NCBI GenBank assembly: GCA_963748295.1
Contig: CAVVIH010000006.1
Span: 1,735,072-1,799,071, forward strand
DNA: 64,000 nucleotides
From: CAVVIH01 sp963748295
Lineage (GTDB): Bacteria > Acidobacteriota > Vicinamibacteria > Vicinamibacterales > 2-12-FULL-66-21
Direction of reading: 5' to 3'
In this document: piece by piece, positions 9,376 to 19,067 of the stretch
Position numbering within the stretch: position 1 is the stretch's first letter
Layout of the letters: the number at the start of each line of letters is the position of its first letter
Notes under the pieces: generated by a model
Seen by the model: only the letters and a program-made list of their open reading frames with translations
Databases searched by the model: none
What the model was told of the DNA's origin: nothing
Made by a program: the position numbers and the translations under genes

Positions 9376-10647
9376 ATGCCGAACGCTACCGGCCAGAAGA
9401 CCTGCTTCGTCGTCATGGGTTTTGGCGAGAAGACGGACTTCCAGGCCAATCCGCAGCGGGTCCTCAATCTGAACCGGACGTTCGAGGACATCATCGAGCC
9501 TGCGGTCACGGAGTCGGGCCTGGAATGCATCCGCGCTGACAAGATCATCCACTCGAAACTGATCGACCAGCCGATGTACGAAAATCTGCTCGAGGCCGAT
9601 CTCGTCATCGCCGACCTTTCGACGTCAAATGCCAACGCCCTCTACGAGCTCGGTGTCCGTCACGCCCTGCGGCCGCGATCGACGATCGTGATGGCCGAAC
9701 TGAACTTCACGTTCCCGTTCGACCTGAATCACCTGAGCATCGCCAAGTACACACACTTGGGGACGGAGATCGGCTTCCAGGAAGTCATGCGCATGCGGAA
9801 AATTCTGAAGGACCGGATTGGCGCCACACTGGCCGATCCCGGTTCCGACAGTCCGGTGTTCATGTTCCTGCCGAAGCTGCTCGGGGGCGGTGCCCAGGTT
9901 GCTCCCGCAGCGTCGAGTCCCAAGGCCGACGACAAGAGCCTCGCGGATCTGCTCGAGATGTTCAAGCAGGCGAAGGCCAAAGCCAAAAAGCCCGTGGACT
10001 GGCAAGGAGTCCTCGAGATCCTCGAGCGCATCCACAACGTGCAGCCCAACGATCCCTACATCATTCAGCAGCGCGCCCTGGCGACCTACAAGTCCGAGTT
10101 TCCCGGCATTATCAGCTCACTGCAGAAGGCGAAAGAGGTCCTGGAGGCGCTCAAGCCCGACACGAGCTCGGACGCCGAAACCGCCGGGCTCTGGGGCGCG
10201 ATTCACAAGCGTCTGTGGGGCAGGACGAAGGAGCCCGCGGACCTCGACAAGGCGATCCGCTCGTACGGACGCGGCTACTACATCAAGGACGACTACTACA
10301 ACGGAATTAACTACGCCTTTCTCATGAATGTGCGGGCCTCGGCCACGGACGGCGACGACGCGCTGGTGGATCGCACACTGGCTCGGAGGATCCGAACCGC
10401 CGTTTTGAAGATTTGCGATGACCTGATCGAGTCAGACGCGAAAAAGCCGGCGGACGCGCCCGACAAGATGAAAGACGACGACTTGTTCTGGATCAAGGCC
10501 ACCAAGGTCGAGGCGCTGTTGGGCCTGAACCGTGTCCCGGAGTCCGACGACGTGCGCACGACGCTCCTGGCGGGAATCCCTCCGGACGATTGGAGGGTGA
10601 CGTCTTTGAACGGTCAGCTCGCCGCGCTCGCGGAATTGAAGCCTTGA
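9376..10647 (+). CDS. Deoxyribosyltransferase-like N-domain with TPR/TRAFs-binding (DUF4071-like) C-domain
   Basis: The ATG at 9376 follows AGAGGAGAAACAGCG; a GTG 45 bases upstream lacks a ribosome site. About residues 8-160 resemble the nucleoside 2-deoxyribosyltransferase / Toll-like Rossmann fold: CFVVMGFGEKTD at the first strand, then YENLLEADLVIADLSTSNAN and LYELGVRHAL. Residues ~185-420 are helical repeats (DWQGVLEILERIHNVQPNDP, LDKAIRSYGRGYYIKDDYY) of the type annotated as MAP3K TRAFs-binding domain. In eukaryotes this pairing belongs to ASK kinases; in bacteria the role is unknown. It lies 113 bases after the catalase-like gene and before LodA, on the same strand, and may be a nucleotide-sensing or signalling part of the cluster. 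No frame change. Confidence 0.72.
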   Translation: MPNATGQKTCFVVMGFGEKTDFQANPQRVLNLNRTFEDIIEPAVTESGLECIRADKIIHSKLIDQPMYENLLEADLVIADLSTSNANALYELGVRHALRPRSTIVMAELNFTFPFDLNHLSIAKYTHLGTEIGFQEVMRMRKILKDRIGATLADPGSDSPVFMFLPKLLGGGAQVAPAASSPKADDKSLADLLEMFKQAKAKAKKPVDWQGVLEILERIHNVQPNDPYIIQQRALATYKSEFPGIISSLQKAKEVLEALKPDTSSDAETAGLWGAIHKRLWGRTKEPADLDKAIRSYGRGYYIKDDYYNGINYAFLMNVRASATDGDDALVDRTLARRIRTAVLKICDDLIESDAKKPADAPDKMKDDDLFWIKATKVEALLGLNRVPESDDVRTTLLAGIPPDDWRVTSLNGQLAALAELKP

Positions 10648-10692
10648 GCGCCGTGCGCCACGCGCGCTGTTTCAGCAGCAGGGAGGTCAAAC

Positions 10693-11429
10693 ATGGATCA
10701 TCATGCGCACTCGGAAGACCACGCAGGCGGTTCTGGTCACGAGGACACTGCTGGCAGGCACGGCATGCTCGTCGTCGGCCAGGACACGGTCTTTTTCTAC
10801 CATCTGCCCATGTTCATGTCTCCCCATGACTACCAGGTGATCCTGGAGGGCACGCTGTCGCAGTCGGGGTCGGATCCGCAGCGGATCTACCGTGAGGATC
10901 GGAAAGGGCACCCGCAAACGCGCGTCTACACACTCGCGCCCGCCCCCTTCGTCCTGCCGGAGCTGTTTCCCCCACGCACAAGCTCAAGAAGATCCAGGGC
11001 GATCTGTTCCGGGGGCATTTCGAGAGCCCGCCTGAATACCCTGACGAGCCCTTCGAGATCGGCACCGGCGTCGACGTCACCATCGCCAACGTGGTCTTCA
11101 TGAAAAAGCTCCTGCCTGTGTCGAGCCCGCCGGACCATCTCGAATACGTGCTGTTTGGCAAGGGCCGCGAGCTGTTCCTGGCGCATCGCATTTCTCGCAA
11201 GGGCGACTTCGACCAAGTAGTCTCCGCCGCGATCAAAGGACAGCAGTTGTCCGACGACCAGCTCCGGAAGGGCATTCCCGTGCAATTCACCGGGAAGACC
11301 GATACATCGGACCACCGGCTCAAGAAGGGCGCGACGGCTTCCGGAACCGCTCGTGTCTCGGACAAGAGCGTCGCCGTCGAGGTGGAACCGCAGGTGGAGT
11401 TCTACTTCTCGGAACGGGATCTCAGGTGA
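10693..11429 (+). CDS. Unknown protein upstream of LodA (one frame change)
   Basis: About 245 residues. The ATG at 10693 has GGGAGGTC eight bases upstream. The N-terminus is His-rich (MDHHAHSEDHAGGSGHED), then MLVVGQDTVFFYHLPMFMSPHDYQVILEG, LAPAPFVLPELFP, and, in the other frame, KKIQGDLFRGHFESPP and GVDVTIANVVFMKKL, ending EPQVEFYFSERDLR. The frame changes at the CCCCC run near 10970; one extra C restores a continuous protein. I do not recognise a named family. The His-rich start and the position 72 bases before lodA suggest a metal-related or accessory function for the oxidase, but that is inference. Confidence 0.6.
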
Positions 11430-11501
11430 TCTGAGATCTGCTGCGCGTGATAACACTGTCGGACCACTGAGAACGACATAGCCATCCCGAGGGAGGGTGA
11501 C

Positions 11502-13256
11502 GTGGCAGTAAAGCGAAGCCGCCCAAGGTCGACGACCGCGACCAAGACAGCCCGCCCGGCACGCCGACGCACGACGCGCGCGAAAGCAGCGAAGACAGCG
11601 AAAACAGCGACGCGCGTGAGGCCCGCCGCTACCGCCGCCCGCTCGCAAGGCGCGCGAACCGAGTATCGAATTTACCCGAGCATCGGCATCGCGCGTGTTG
11701 GCGACAGCAAGGACGGGTTCTTCATCGGTCCTGAAGGTCCCGGCGTCGTACCCGAAGGGCCCTTTCGTGGCAAAGACGACGGGATCAAGCCGCAAGGAGC
11801 GCGTTTCCGCGTGTTCCAGGTGGACATCGATGCGAACGAGAACGAGACCGTCCGCCGCGAAGTGACCGGGGCACCAGAGGTCCAGATCGAATGGACGGTT
11901 CAACTCGCCAACAGAAAAGCCGCAGCCCGCGAAATCTTTGGTAACGGCACCGGGACCCTGACCCGAAACCCGTCGGCGAAATTCCGCAACGCCGGCTTCG
12001 ACCGCAACAAGCTCGTGATCACGGCAACCGCGGCTGTCAAGAACGTCGCTGGCGTGGCGGCCACGCGAATGACCGGTTCCATTGCGTTCGCGAAGGGCAG
12101 GAACGTGCTACGTCGCGTCGACGATATCGAGCTCGCGACACTGCGCACCGACGACGCGGGCAGGCTCATCGTGGTCGGCGGCCCGGGAACGGCGGGTTCT
12201 CCGGCGAACACGAAGATCGAGCGCTTCGCCGACAACGACGGCTGGTATGACAGCGTCTCGGATGGTCCGGTGAGCGCCACGCTGCGCATCGGCAACACCG
12301 CACATCCGGTGATTCCCGCGTGGGTCATGATCAGCGTGCCGCGCTACGCACCCGGGGTGTACGGATCGTCACCTGGTTCGATCAGGCACTCAACATGGCC
12401 CGAACCAGCGAGGACGGAACTTCGATCCGCCACGCACGACATCCTTTCTCCACGACGTCTACCCGATCCTCAAACGCGCGGACAACCTGGCCGCGGTGCA
12501 CTTCACCGCGCATGGCCGGGGCATTACCGCCTTCACGTCACAGAAGCGGCTCAGACGTTCCTGCGCGACCCCGGCGCCCGAAAGGCTCTACTCGACCGGC
12601 TCACGCGTCCCAACGACGCCGCGACGGATTCCCAGCTGATTCCTGGGGCTGGGAAGATGCCCAGGCTCAGGAGCGGAGCCAATCCGGATCCCAACGGGCC
12701 CAAGTGGGCTTTCTTGTCGCTCACGCCGTACCAGCTCGCGCATCTGCAGCATTGGGCGATTGGCGATTTCGCCAACGACTGGCCAGGCTCCGAGCCGGCG
12801 CCGACCTCGTTCGAGAAGACACCCGTGGCGCGTCAGCCGCACGCGCTGAACAAAGCCGCCCTCGAGGCGTGTGTCGGCGCGCCGTTCCTGCCCGGCATCG
12901 AGGGCACGTACGACATCGCGCGAATCAGCACCTACCATCCCGAGCGCTACCTGCGGCAGGAGTTTCGCGTCAACCCAGGGCTGCCAGCGGGAAGCCTCAC
13001 TGAAAAGATGGCGTTGCCCTGGCAGGCTGACTTCGCGGACTGCGATGACTCCTGGTGGCCGTCGCAGCGTCCCGTCAGCGTCACCACGAAGACCGGAGAC
13101 GAGGCAGAGTGGACTCGCGGGATTAACGACGCGAAGCCGGACACCCGCCATCGAAACATGGTGAGCTTCTGGTCGCGGCTGGCCTTCATCCTCCGCGACG
13201 AGGCCACGGGCAAGTTGCGCGAGCAGGATCGGCTTGTCATCAATGGAGCCGGCTGA
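11502..13256 (+). CDS. LodA/GoxA-like cysteine-tryptophylquinone (CTQ) amino-acid oxidase (three frame changes)
   Basis: GTG start at 11502 behind GGGAGGGTGAC. The first ~50 residues are a Lys/Arg/Ala tail (TKTARPARRRTTRAKAAKTA) not usual in LodA; the family core begins at TEYRIYPSIGIARVGDS. LodA-type enzymes oxidise free amino acids with an internal CTQ cofactor and release ammonia and hydrogen peroxide. The predicted cofactor residues are Cys457 in ALEACVGAPFLPGIEG and Trp507 in LPWQADFADC. The frame changes three times between about 12350 and 12520 and then returns to the original frame. The bridging frames read IVTWFDQALNMARTSEDGT and FDPPRTTSFLHDVYPILKRA, so the protein is complete once corrected. 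The 3' end overlaps lodB by 14 bases. Confidence 0.85.
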   Translation: MAVKRSRPRSTTATKTARPARRRTTRAKAAKTAKTATRVRPAATAARSQGARTEYRIYPSIGIARVGDSKDGFFIGPEGPGVVPEGPFRGKDDGIKPQGARFRVFQVDIDANENETVRREVTGAPEVQIEWTVQLANRKAAAREIFGNGTGTLTRNPSAKFRNAGFDRNKLVITATAAVKNVAGVAATRMTGSIAFAKGRNVLRRVDDIELATLRTDDAGRLIVVGGPGTAGSPANTKIERFADNDGWYDSVSDGPVSATLRIGNTAHPVIPAWVMISVPRYAPGVYGSSPGSIRHSTWPEPARTELRSATHDILSPRRLPDPQTRGQPGRGALHRAWPGHYRLHVTEAAQTFLRDPGARKALLDRLTRPNDAATDSQLIPGAGKMPRLRSGANPDPNGPKWAFLSLTPYQLAHLQHWAIGDFANDWPGSEPAPTSFEKTPVARQPHALNKAALEACVGAPFLPGIEGTYDIARISTYHPERYLRQEFRVNPGLPAGSLTEKMALPWQADFADCDDSWWPSQRPVSVTTKTGDEAEWTRGINDAKPDTRHRNMVSFWSRLAFILRDEATGKLREQDRLVINGAG

Positions 13257-14433
13257 CAGCCGTCAGGCCGTCCTCATCCTCGGCGGCGGCCCGGCAGGGC
13301 TCGTGACCGCCCTCCGCATCGTCACAAGTGGCGGCACGGCTGTCGTGGTCGAACGAAGCCGCTACGACGGGATTCGCATCGGCGAACATCTGCCCCCCGA
13401 GGGCGTCAGCCTGCTGCAACGCGCCGGGTTTTCCGGCCCCGGCGACGACGCCCATCTGCATTGTGCCGGCGTCAGCGCGTGGTGGGGCGGAGATGCACCC
13501 CATTACATGGACTACCTGTTTCACCCGGTGGGCCATGGCCTGAATCTGTCGCGGCCTCACTTCGACTCGTGCCTGGCGGAGCAATGCCGCAGCGCCGGCG
13601 TCGACCTTCTCACGGGGGCGCGGCTAATCAGCGTTACGCGCACCCGCCGCGGATGGCGGGCGGAGGTGCAGTGCCAGGACCAGATCCGGAGATACGAGCC
13701 ACGCCTCATCATCGACGCAACGGGGCCCTCCGCGGCATTTGGCCGGATGCAGGGTTCGTCGATCGAGGCTCGTGATTCGCAGGTCGGGCTGATCGCATTC
13801 CGCGCTGCCAGAGCGGGCGACGATCCCGCAGGCGGCCGGGTCGTGATCGAATCGGCCGAGGACGGATGGTGGTACTTCGCCCCGTTGAGGGGCGGCCGCT
13901 GCGTGTGCATGTTCATGACGGACGCCGATCTGCTCGTCACGACGCCGGGTTCGGCGCTCGCCCGCTGGGAAGATCGGATGCACCGGACGGTACACCTGCG
14001 TTCCTGTGTCGAAGCGTATCCCGTGCTGACGAGAGTCATCGTCCGGTCGGCGCGTTCACAGCGACTCGATCGCATGAGCGGTCGAGCATGGATCGCCGTC
14101 GGCGATGCGGCGGCCGTGTTCGATCCGCTGTCGTCACATGGGATCGCCAAGAGTATTGAACATGGCTGGCAGGCTGCCGCCGCCGCCCTGGAATATCTCG
14201 GCGGCGTGCGCGCGGCGTTGGAGCGCCTTTCGGAGCGATTCGCTGCGGACTTCGCCAGCTATGAGCAAGTGCGGCGCGGCTACTACGCTCTCGAAGGCCG
14301 CTGGCCGGGTGCACCGTTCTGGCGCCGGAGGCAGTCGTTCGGCGCAGCATCACTGCCATCCCCGACTGTAGCATTGCGAACCAAAGGAGGGGACGATGCA
14401 CGAAGGCGTGAAGTCAGGAATCAGCTTCGGTAG
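13243..14433 (+). CDS. LodB-like FAD-dependent tryptophan hydroxylase for CTQ maturation
   Basis: 396 residues from the ATG at 13243, overlapping lodA by 14 bases, a sign of tight coupling. The Rossmann motif ILGGGPAGLVTALRI opens the protein, GEHLPPEG follows, and the second FAD motif is WIAVGDAAAVFDPLSSHGI. This is the halogenase/LodB type of flavoprotein. LodB-class proteins hydroxylate the tryptophan of LodA during quinone cofactor formation and are required for an active oxidase. The pairing with the LodA-like gene makes the assignment firm. No signal peptide. The 3' end overlaps a small membrane-peptide gene by 38 bases; the last ~25 residues (RTKGGDDARRREVRNQLR) may not be conserved. 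Confidence 0.88.
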   Translation: MEPADSRQAVLILGGGPAGLVTALRIVTSGGTAVVVERSRYDGIRIGEHLPPEGVSLLQRAGFSGPGDDAHLHCAGVSAWWGGDAPHYMDYLFHPVGHGLNLSRPHFDSCLAEQCRSAGVDLLTGARLISVTRTRRGWRAEVQCQDQIRRYEPRLIIDATGPSAAFGRMQGSSIEARDSQVGLIAFRAARAGDDPAGGRVVIESAEDGWWYFAPLRGGRCVCMFMTDADLLVTTPGSALARWEDRMHRTVHLRSCVEAYPVLTRVIVRSARSQRLDRMSGRAWIAVGDAAAVFDPLSSHGIAKSIEHGWQAAAAALEYLGGVRAALERLSERFAADFASYEQVRRGYYALEGRWPGAPFWRRRQSFGAASLPSPTVALRTKGGDDARRREVRNQLR

Positions 14434-14542
14434 CGCGCTTGCAATGACGATCTCGTTCTCGAAATGGCACTCGATCCTCTGGGCCATGATCCACGGCGTG
14501 CTTTCATGGGTATACGTGATCTACTACGCCCTGACACGGTGA
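14396..14542 (+). CDS. 48-residue membrane peptide downstream of LodB
   Basis: A short gene starting at an ATG with the strong ribosome site AAAGGAGGGG six bases upstream. The product starts MHEGVKSGISFGSALAM and continues with one hydrophobic helix (ILWAMIHGVLSWVYVIYYAL) ending in TR. It overlaps the end of lodB in another frame. The good ribosome site, the coherent amphipathic-then-hydrophobic sequence and the end in a clean TGA argue that it is real. Similar small proteins of unknown function are common in environmental bacteria. A role in anchoring the oxidase complex is only a guess. Confidence 0.65.
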   Translation: MHEGVKSGISFGSALAMTISFSKWHSILWAMIHGVLSWVYVIYYALTR

Positions 14543-14618
14543 GGCTGGAGACCGAAGACTGGAAGACTGCAACCTGACCACGCGATGCGTTCACCCTGGC
14601 ACCCGTCGATGGGTGCGC

Positions 14619-14773
14619 TACGACCCTGCGCCTTTGATACGCAACTCACGCAATCGCTGCATCACGTCGCTGGTTCTGCCAAACGCGTCATAGAGCTCGA
14701 GGTAGCACCGATACAGCTCGTCGTAGGTCTTCCGGCGATCCGCGTCGGGCCGAAACACACGCGACGGCGGCGC
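14619..14773 (-). pseudogene. Orphan 3' end of the AraB-type kinase gene
   Basis: About 155 bases nearly identical to 15957-16113, the 3' end of the intact kinase gene. It includes the last ~50 codons (KTYDELYRCYLELYDAFGRT) and a TAG stop slightly shifted by a small change (KGAGS instead of KGAR). Nothing of the kinase follows upstream. The copy and the parent enclose exactly one gene, the DUF481 protein. See the findings on 3'-end duplications. Confidence 0.8.
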
Positions 14774-14775
14774 CG

Positions 14776-14850
14776 CTCAGGTCCGAGTTCATCAGCCCCG
14801 ACGTAAACCCGGCGAGCAACAAATACAGCGTCGGCAACAATCTCGCATAA
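14776..14850 (+). pseudogene. Possible orphan 3' tail of an outer-membrane protein gene
   Basis: On the plus strand the frame reads SEFISPDVNPASNKYSVGNN then LA and TAA, a sequence with the look of the last strand of a porin, and no start or body upstream. It abuts the AraB remnant back to back. A chance open frame cannot be excluded over 24 codons. Confidence 0.3.
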
Positions 14851-14976
14851 CGCCCCGCGCCTTCGGCGTGTCGGGAGACGGTGGCCGGGCTGCGAACGAG
14901 AACGACGGAGTTTTTCGCCCAGCAGCGCGCTCGCGGAGGACGCAGACGCCACGAAACTTGTGAAAGGGGTCACGGA

Positions 14977-15956
14977 ATGTCGCGGTCTCAGAAGAGGGTG
15001 ATGGCAATGTGCCTTGTCGCCTGGCTTGGGGTCGGGCTCGAGGACGCGTGGGCGCAGGACAAAGCCAAGGAACCGCCGAAAGTGGGTTGGTCCAATAGCG
15101 CGGATCTCAGCCTCGTCGTCACCGCCGGCAACTCGGCCGCCCAGACGTGGGGATTCACCGACGAGCTGGTGCATGTGTGGAAGAACGCCCGTTTCGAGCT
15201 CGAAGGGAAGGTCGTTCGCTCCGACACGTCAGATGACCATTTCTTCATGGTCGCGCCCGGCCTCGAGTTCCCAGTCGGAGGCGCGCCAGCCAACCCGACG
15301 ACTACCCTCATCAAGCCTGACCCGACCCTGGATGTCGCCACTTACCTCATCAGCGGAAGCTACGAACGGAACATCACTCCGAGATTCTTCTGGAACGCAG
15401 GCGGGAGCTGGGACCGCAATGACGATGCCGGTATCTTGAACCGCTACATCATGCATGCCGGTGTGGGGAACAAGTGGGTGGACACTGCGCGGCGGCGCTT
15501 CGCCACCAGCTACGGCTTCAGCTTCACCGATCGCGAAGAGGAGGAACCCGATCCGGAGAAGGACCGCCGCTTTTCTGGCGGCCGTCTCGGCTGGGACTAC
15601 AAGGAGCAGTTCAACGCCGGGACCTCGTTCGACAACAAGTTCGCAACGAACTTCAATCTGTCAGATCCAGCCGACTACTCGATCAACACCACCAGCTCGC
15701 TGACGGTATCGGTCGTCAGCCACGTTTCGCTCAAGGTCAGTCTCCAGTGGCTGTACAAAACGAACCGGCGCTCGAGTCGGATCTCGACGTCATCGCCTTC
15801 GTCGAGCTGATCAACCCGGATGGGATCCCGAGCTCGGGCGACGAGCTCTTCCGGACGTTGTCATCCGGCGGGTCGAAGCTCGTGCTCGGTTCTGCGGACG
15901 CGCGGAAGAACAAGCTGGATACCGTCTTCCGGACGGCGCTTGTCATCAAGTTCTAA
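14977..15956 (+). CDS. DUF481 family outer-membrane beta-barrel protein (one frame change)
   Basis: About 325 residues. The ATG at 14977 opens a signal peptide (VMAMCLVAWLGVGLEDAWAQ). Then come the DUF481 features: WSNSADLSLVVTAGNSAAQTW, alternating strands such as FELEGKVVRSDTSDDHFFMV and YERNITPRFFWNAGGSWDRN, and a barrel-like end FRTALVIKF. The frame changes at the AAAA run near 15763; one extra A gives WLYKNEPALESDLDVIAF. DUF481 proteins are outer-membrane proteins of unknown, possibly salt- or alkali-related, function. The stop abuts the convergent kinase stop with no gap, and the gene is enclosed by the kinase and its orphan tail, so it looks inserted. Confidence 0.8.
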
Positions 15957-17617
15957 CTACCTTGCGCCTTTCATCCGCAACTCACGCAATCGCTGCATCA
16001 CGTCGCTGGTTCTGCCGAACGCGTCATAGAGCTCGAGGTAGCACCGATACAGCTCGTCGTACGTCTTCCGGCGATGCGCATCGGGCCGAAACACACGCGA
16101 CGGCGGCGGCGCCATGCGCGCGACGGCCTCAGCGAGCGACGCATGGCCGCCACGATCCGGTCCGGCGGCCACCGCGCCGAGCATCGCCGCGCCGAGCGCT
16201 GACGCCTGCGTAGATCCGGCGACTTCCAGGTCGCGGCCGCACACGTCGGAGTAGATCTGCATCACGAGCGGGTTGGCCGCCAGTCCGCCGCCGGCAACGA
16301 GGCGTGTTGCAGCGAGCCCTGCCGACTCGAATGCCTCGACGATGACGCGGGTGCCGAACGCAGTGGCCTCGATGAGCGCGCGATAGACATGCTCCGGCCG
16401 TGTGCCGAGCGTGAGGCCGACGAGCAGGCCGCTCAGCTCCGAGTTCATCAGCGTGCAGCGGTTGCCGTTCCACCAGTCGAGGGCGACGAGACCCGATTCG
16501 CCCGGCACGAGACGCGCGGCCTTCTCGCTCAGCACGTCGTGCACGCTGCACCCCGCGGCACGGGCTTCGTCATGGACACTGGCGGGCGCCGCATGCTGCA
16601 CGTACCACGCGAGGATGTCCCCCACGGCCGCCTGGCCGGCCTCGTAGCCGTGCAGGCCGGGGACGATGCCGTCTTCGACGACGCCGGCGATGCCGGGCAC
16701 GAGCGATTCGCCGCTCGCCATCAGCAGATGGCACGTCGAGGTGCCCATGATCAGGAAGAGCGGCCCCGCCTCGCCGACGCCGCCGCCGAGCACCGCCGCA
16801 TGCGCGTCGATGATCGGCACTGCGACCGCTACGTCGGCCCCGAGCCCGAGGCGCGCGGCCCACGCCGGCGACAGCCGTCCCGCGAGTGAGCCGGGCGCGG
16901 CGACGATACCGGTGGCCTTCTCCTCGTAGAAGCGCTCGAAGCGGGGATCGAGCGCGGCGAGATAGGCGCCCGACGGGTAGCCGTCGCGCCGGTGCCACAG
17001 GCCCTTGTAGCCGGCGCCACACGCATTCCGCGTCAGCGTCCCGGTGAGCTGCCACACGATCCAGTCGCCGCCCTCGAGCACGTGTGCCGCGCGCTCGTAG
17101 ATGTCGGGCGCCTCCTGCAGAATCTGGAGTGCCTTGGGCAGCATCCACTCCGACGAGATGCGTCCGCCATACCGCGGCAGCCACCGCTCCGCGCGTTCCG
17201 CCGCCAGGTCGGTGACGCGATCGGCCTGCGGCTGCGCCGCGTGATGCTTCCAGAGCTTCGGCCACGCGTGTGGCTGATTCAAGAGCCCGTCAATCTGGCA
17301 GAGCGGCGTGCCACGGCGTCGGTCGGCAGCACCGTGCACGAGGTGAAGTCCACGCCGAGGCCGATCACGTCGGCGGGATCGACACCGGAGGTCGACAGCA
17401 CGCCTGCGACCGTGCGCGCGAGCCCGTCGAGCCAGTCGGCCGGATTCTGCAGCGCCCAGTCAGCGCCGAGCGTCACGCCGGTGCCAGGGAGCGCGTGCTC
17501 GATGACGCCGTCGGCATAGCGGTCGACCGCGGTCGCCATCGTCGCGCCCGATCGAGCGTCGACGAGGACCGCCCGCACGGATTCGGTACCGAAGTCGAGG
17601 CCAAGGGAGTAGGGCAC
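15957..17617 (-). CDS. araB: FGGY carbohydrate kinase, ribulokinase (AraB) type (one frame change)
   Basis: About 550 residues from a GTG at 17617. The FGGY phosphate-1 motif GLDFGTESVRAVLVD, then GVDFTSCTVLPTD, PHAWPKLWKHH, YGGRISSEWMLPK, DWWNGNR and the C-terminal GGGLAANPLVMQIYSDVCGR are all of AraB type. The enzyme phosphorylates L-ribulose, or a related ketose, with ATP. The frame changes once near 17300, between TVLPTD and GTPLCQIDG. The start is immediately after the stop of the isomerase, so both are translated together. The pairing of an isomerase and a ribulokinase suggests L-arabinose, or another pentose or deoxyhexose, breakdown. Its last ~155 bases are duplicated at 14619-14773. 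Confidence 0.85.
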
Positions 17618-19067
17618 TTACAGCCTGATGGCTTCGATACCCAGAGTTGCTGCACACGAGCTCGAGCTCGCGCGTCCAGTCGCCGTAGGCGCCGTGGATG
17701 TGATTGCAGTGGAACTGGTCGATGAACCGCTCGACCGGGCAATCGAGCCGCGCGAAGGCGTGCGGCCAATTATCCTGCGACAGCGCCGCGATCTCGTGAT
17801 TGCGCGCGCCGAAGTCCACGAATTCGCCGGTCACGATCGTCATCCGATAGCGCCGGTCGTGTCGCGTCAGGCGCGCCAGCGTCACCGGGCCCGGCGCGGC
17901 GATGTGGTATACCGCGGCGCCGCCGGCGGGGAAGTAGAACCCCTGGGGGCGGAACTCCACGCGAGGGAGGTTCACGGCCGGGTCGTCGCTGCGCCCCGCG
18001 AAGTACGTGGCATGTTCGCCGCTGTTGCAGAGATCCCACACGCCGAGATCGGCGTGGTAGTGCCGCACGTCGGCGAAGAGCGCCGGCGTGCCCGTCAGCT
18101 CCTTGAACACCTGCATCGTCAGGGCCGCGTCGCTGTCGGCTTCGGTCGCGCAGACGATGGGCGGCTTGCGTACGCCGTCGGGCCCATACGGGTCGTTCAG
18201 GAACGCCTCGGCGACATCGGCGGTCGCGTAGTGCTCGGTCAGCTCGCGCTGGCCCTTGATCCCGCAGAAGTCGTAGCCGAACTCCGCGACGAGGTCGATG
18301 GCCGCGTAGTACAGCGCGACCTGGCGCCGCAGCAGATCGCGGGTCAAGCGGAAGGTCGCATCGGGCGCGGTCCAATGAATGCGCCCGATCGTTCGCTCCA
18401 GGTACGCGAGCGCCTCGTCGAGGCGCGGGTCGCTGGCCATCATCGCCTCGGCGCGGCGGACGAGCTCCATCTGGTCGACGTGGTCCACGTCGATGCCGAA
18501 CTCCGCCAGCCACTGCGCCGGGTCAATCACCGTCGTGTCGATGCCGAGCGACCGGCCGCCGATGAGGCAGTAGGTGAGCCCGCGAAGGCGCTGTACTGCA
18601 GCCACGGCGCGGATCTGCGATCGCAGAGCGCCGTAGACGCGGTCGTCGGCGACGTCGCCGAAACACTTCGTGAAGCGGATGCCCGCCTGGTCGAGGGAGC
18701 CGGAGTTGGCCAGCATGCCAACCAGGCCCGGGTATTGCGGGTTGACGTTGGAGAACATCGCGATCGGCTGGGGGCAGAACTGCGCCGCGACTCTCGCGAA
18801 CTGCGGCCACGCCCAGACGGAAAAGTTGAAGATGACGGCGTCCACGCCCTCGGCCGCGAGGCGGCGGCCGTTGCGCACCGCGATGTCATTGCGCCAGATC
18901 ACCTCGTCTCCGTGCACGACCTCGAAGCCATCGGCCTCGAGCCGGCCGGCGAGCGCCAGGCGAAACTGCTCGTTCACCGGCGCCAGCGGCGCCTGAAGGA
19001 ACGCGCGCCCGTCACCAAAATCCAGCAGCCCCACCTTGATCCGCCTTCGTTCCAGATGCTCCAGCAC
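17618..19067 (-). CDS. L-fucose/L-arabinose isomerase family protein (frame change at the C-terminus)
   Basis: About 483 residues from the ATG at 19067 (GAAGGAGCG upstream). The start RRIKVGLLDFGDGRAF, the first Rossmann-like domain (AVIFNFSVWAWPQFA, PIAMFSNVNPQYPG), the conserved CLIGGRSLGIDT, FGYDFCGIKGQRELTEHY and the C-terminal DQFHCNHIHGAYGD mark the fucose/arabinose isomerase C-fold. Such enzymes use a divalent metal to convert an aldose to a ketose. The uncorrected frame runs into the kinase gene. One base change near 17650 gives the natural end LGIEAIRL and a TAA at 17618, directly before the kinase GTG. The substrate is uncertain; the AraB-type partner favours L-arabinose or a similar pentose. 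Confidence 0.8.
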
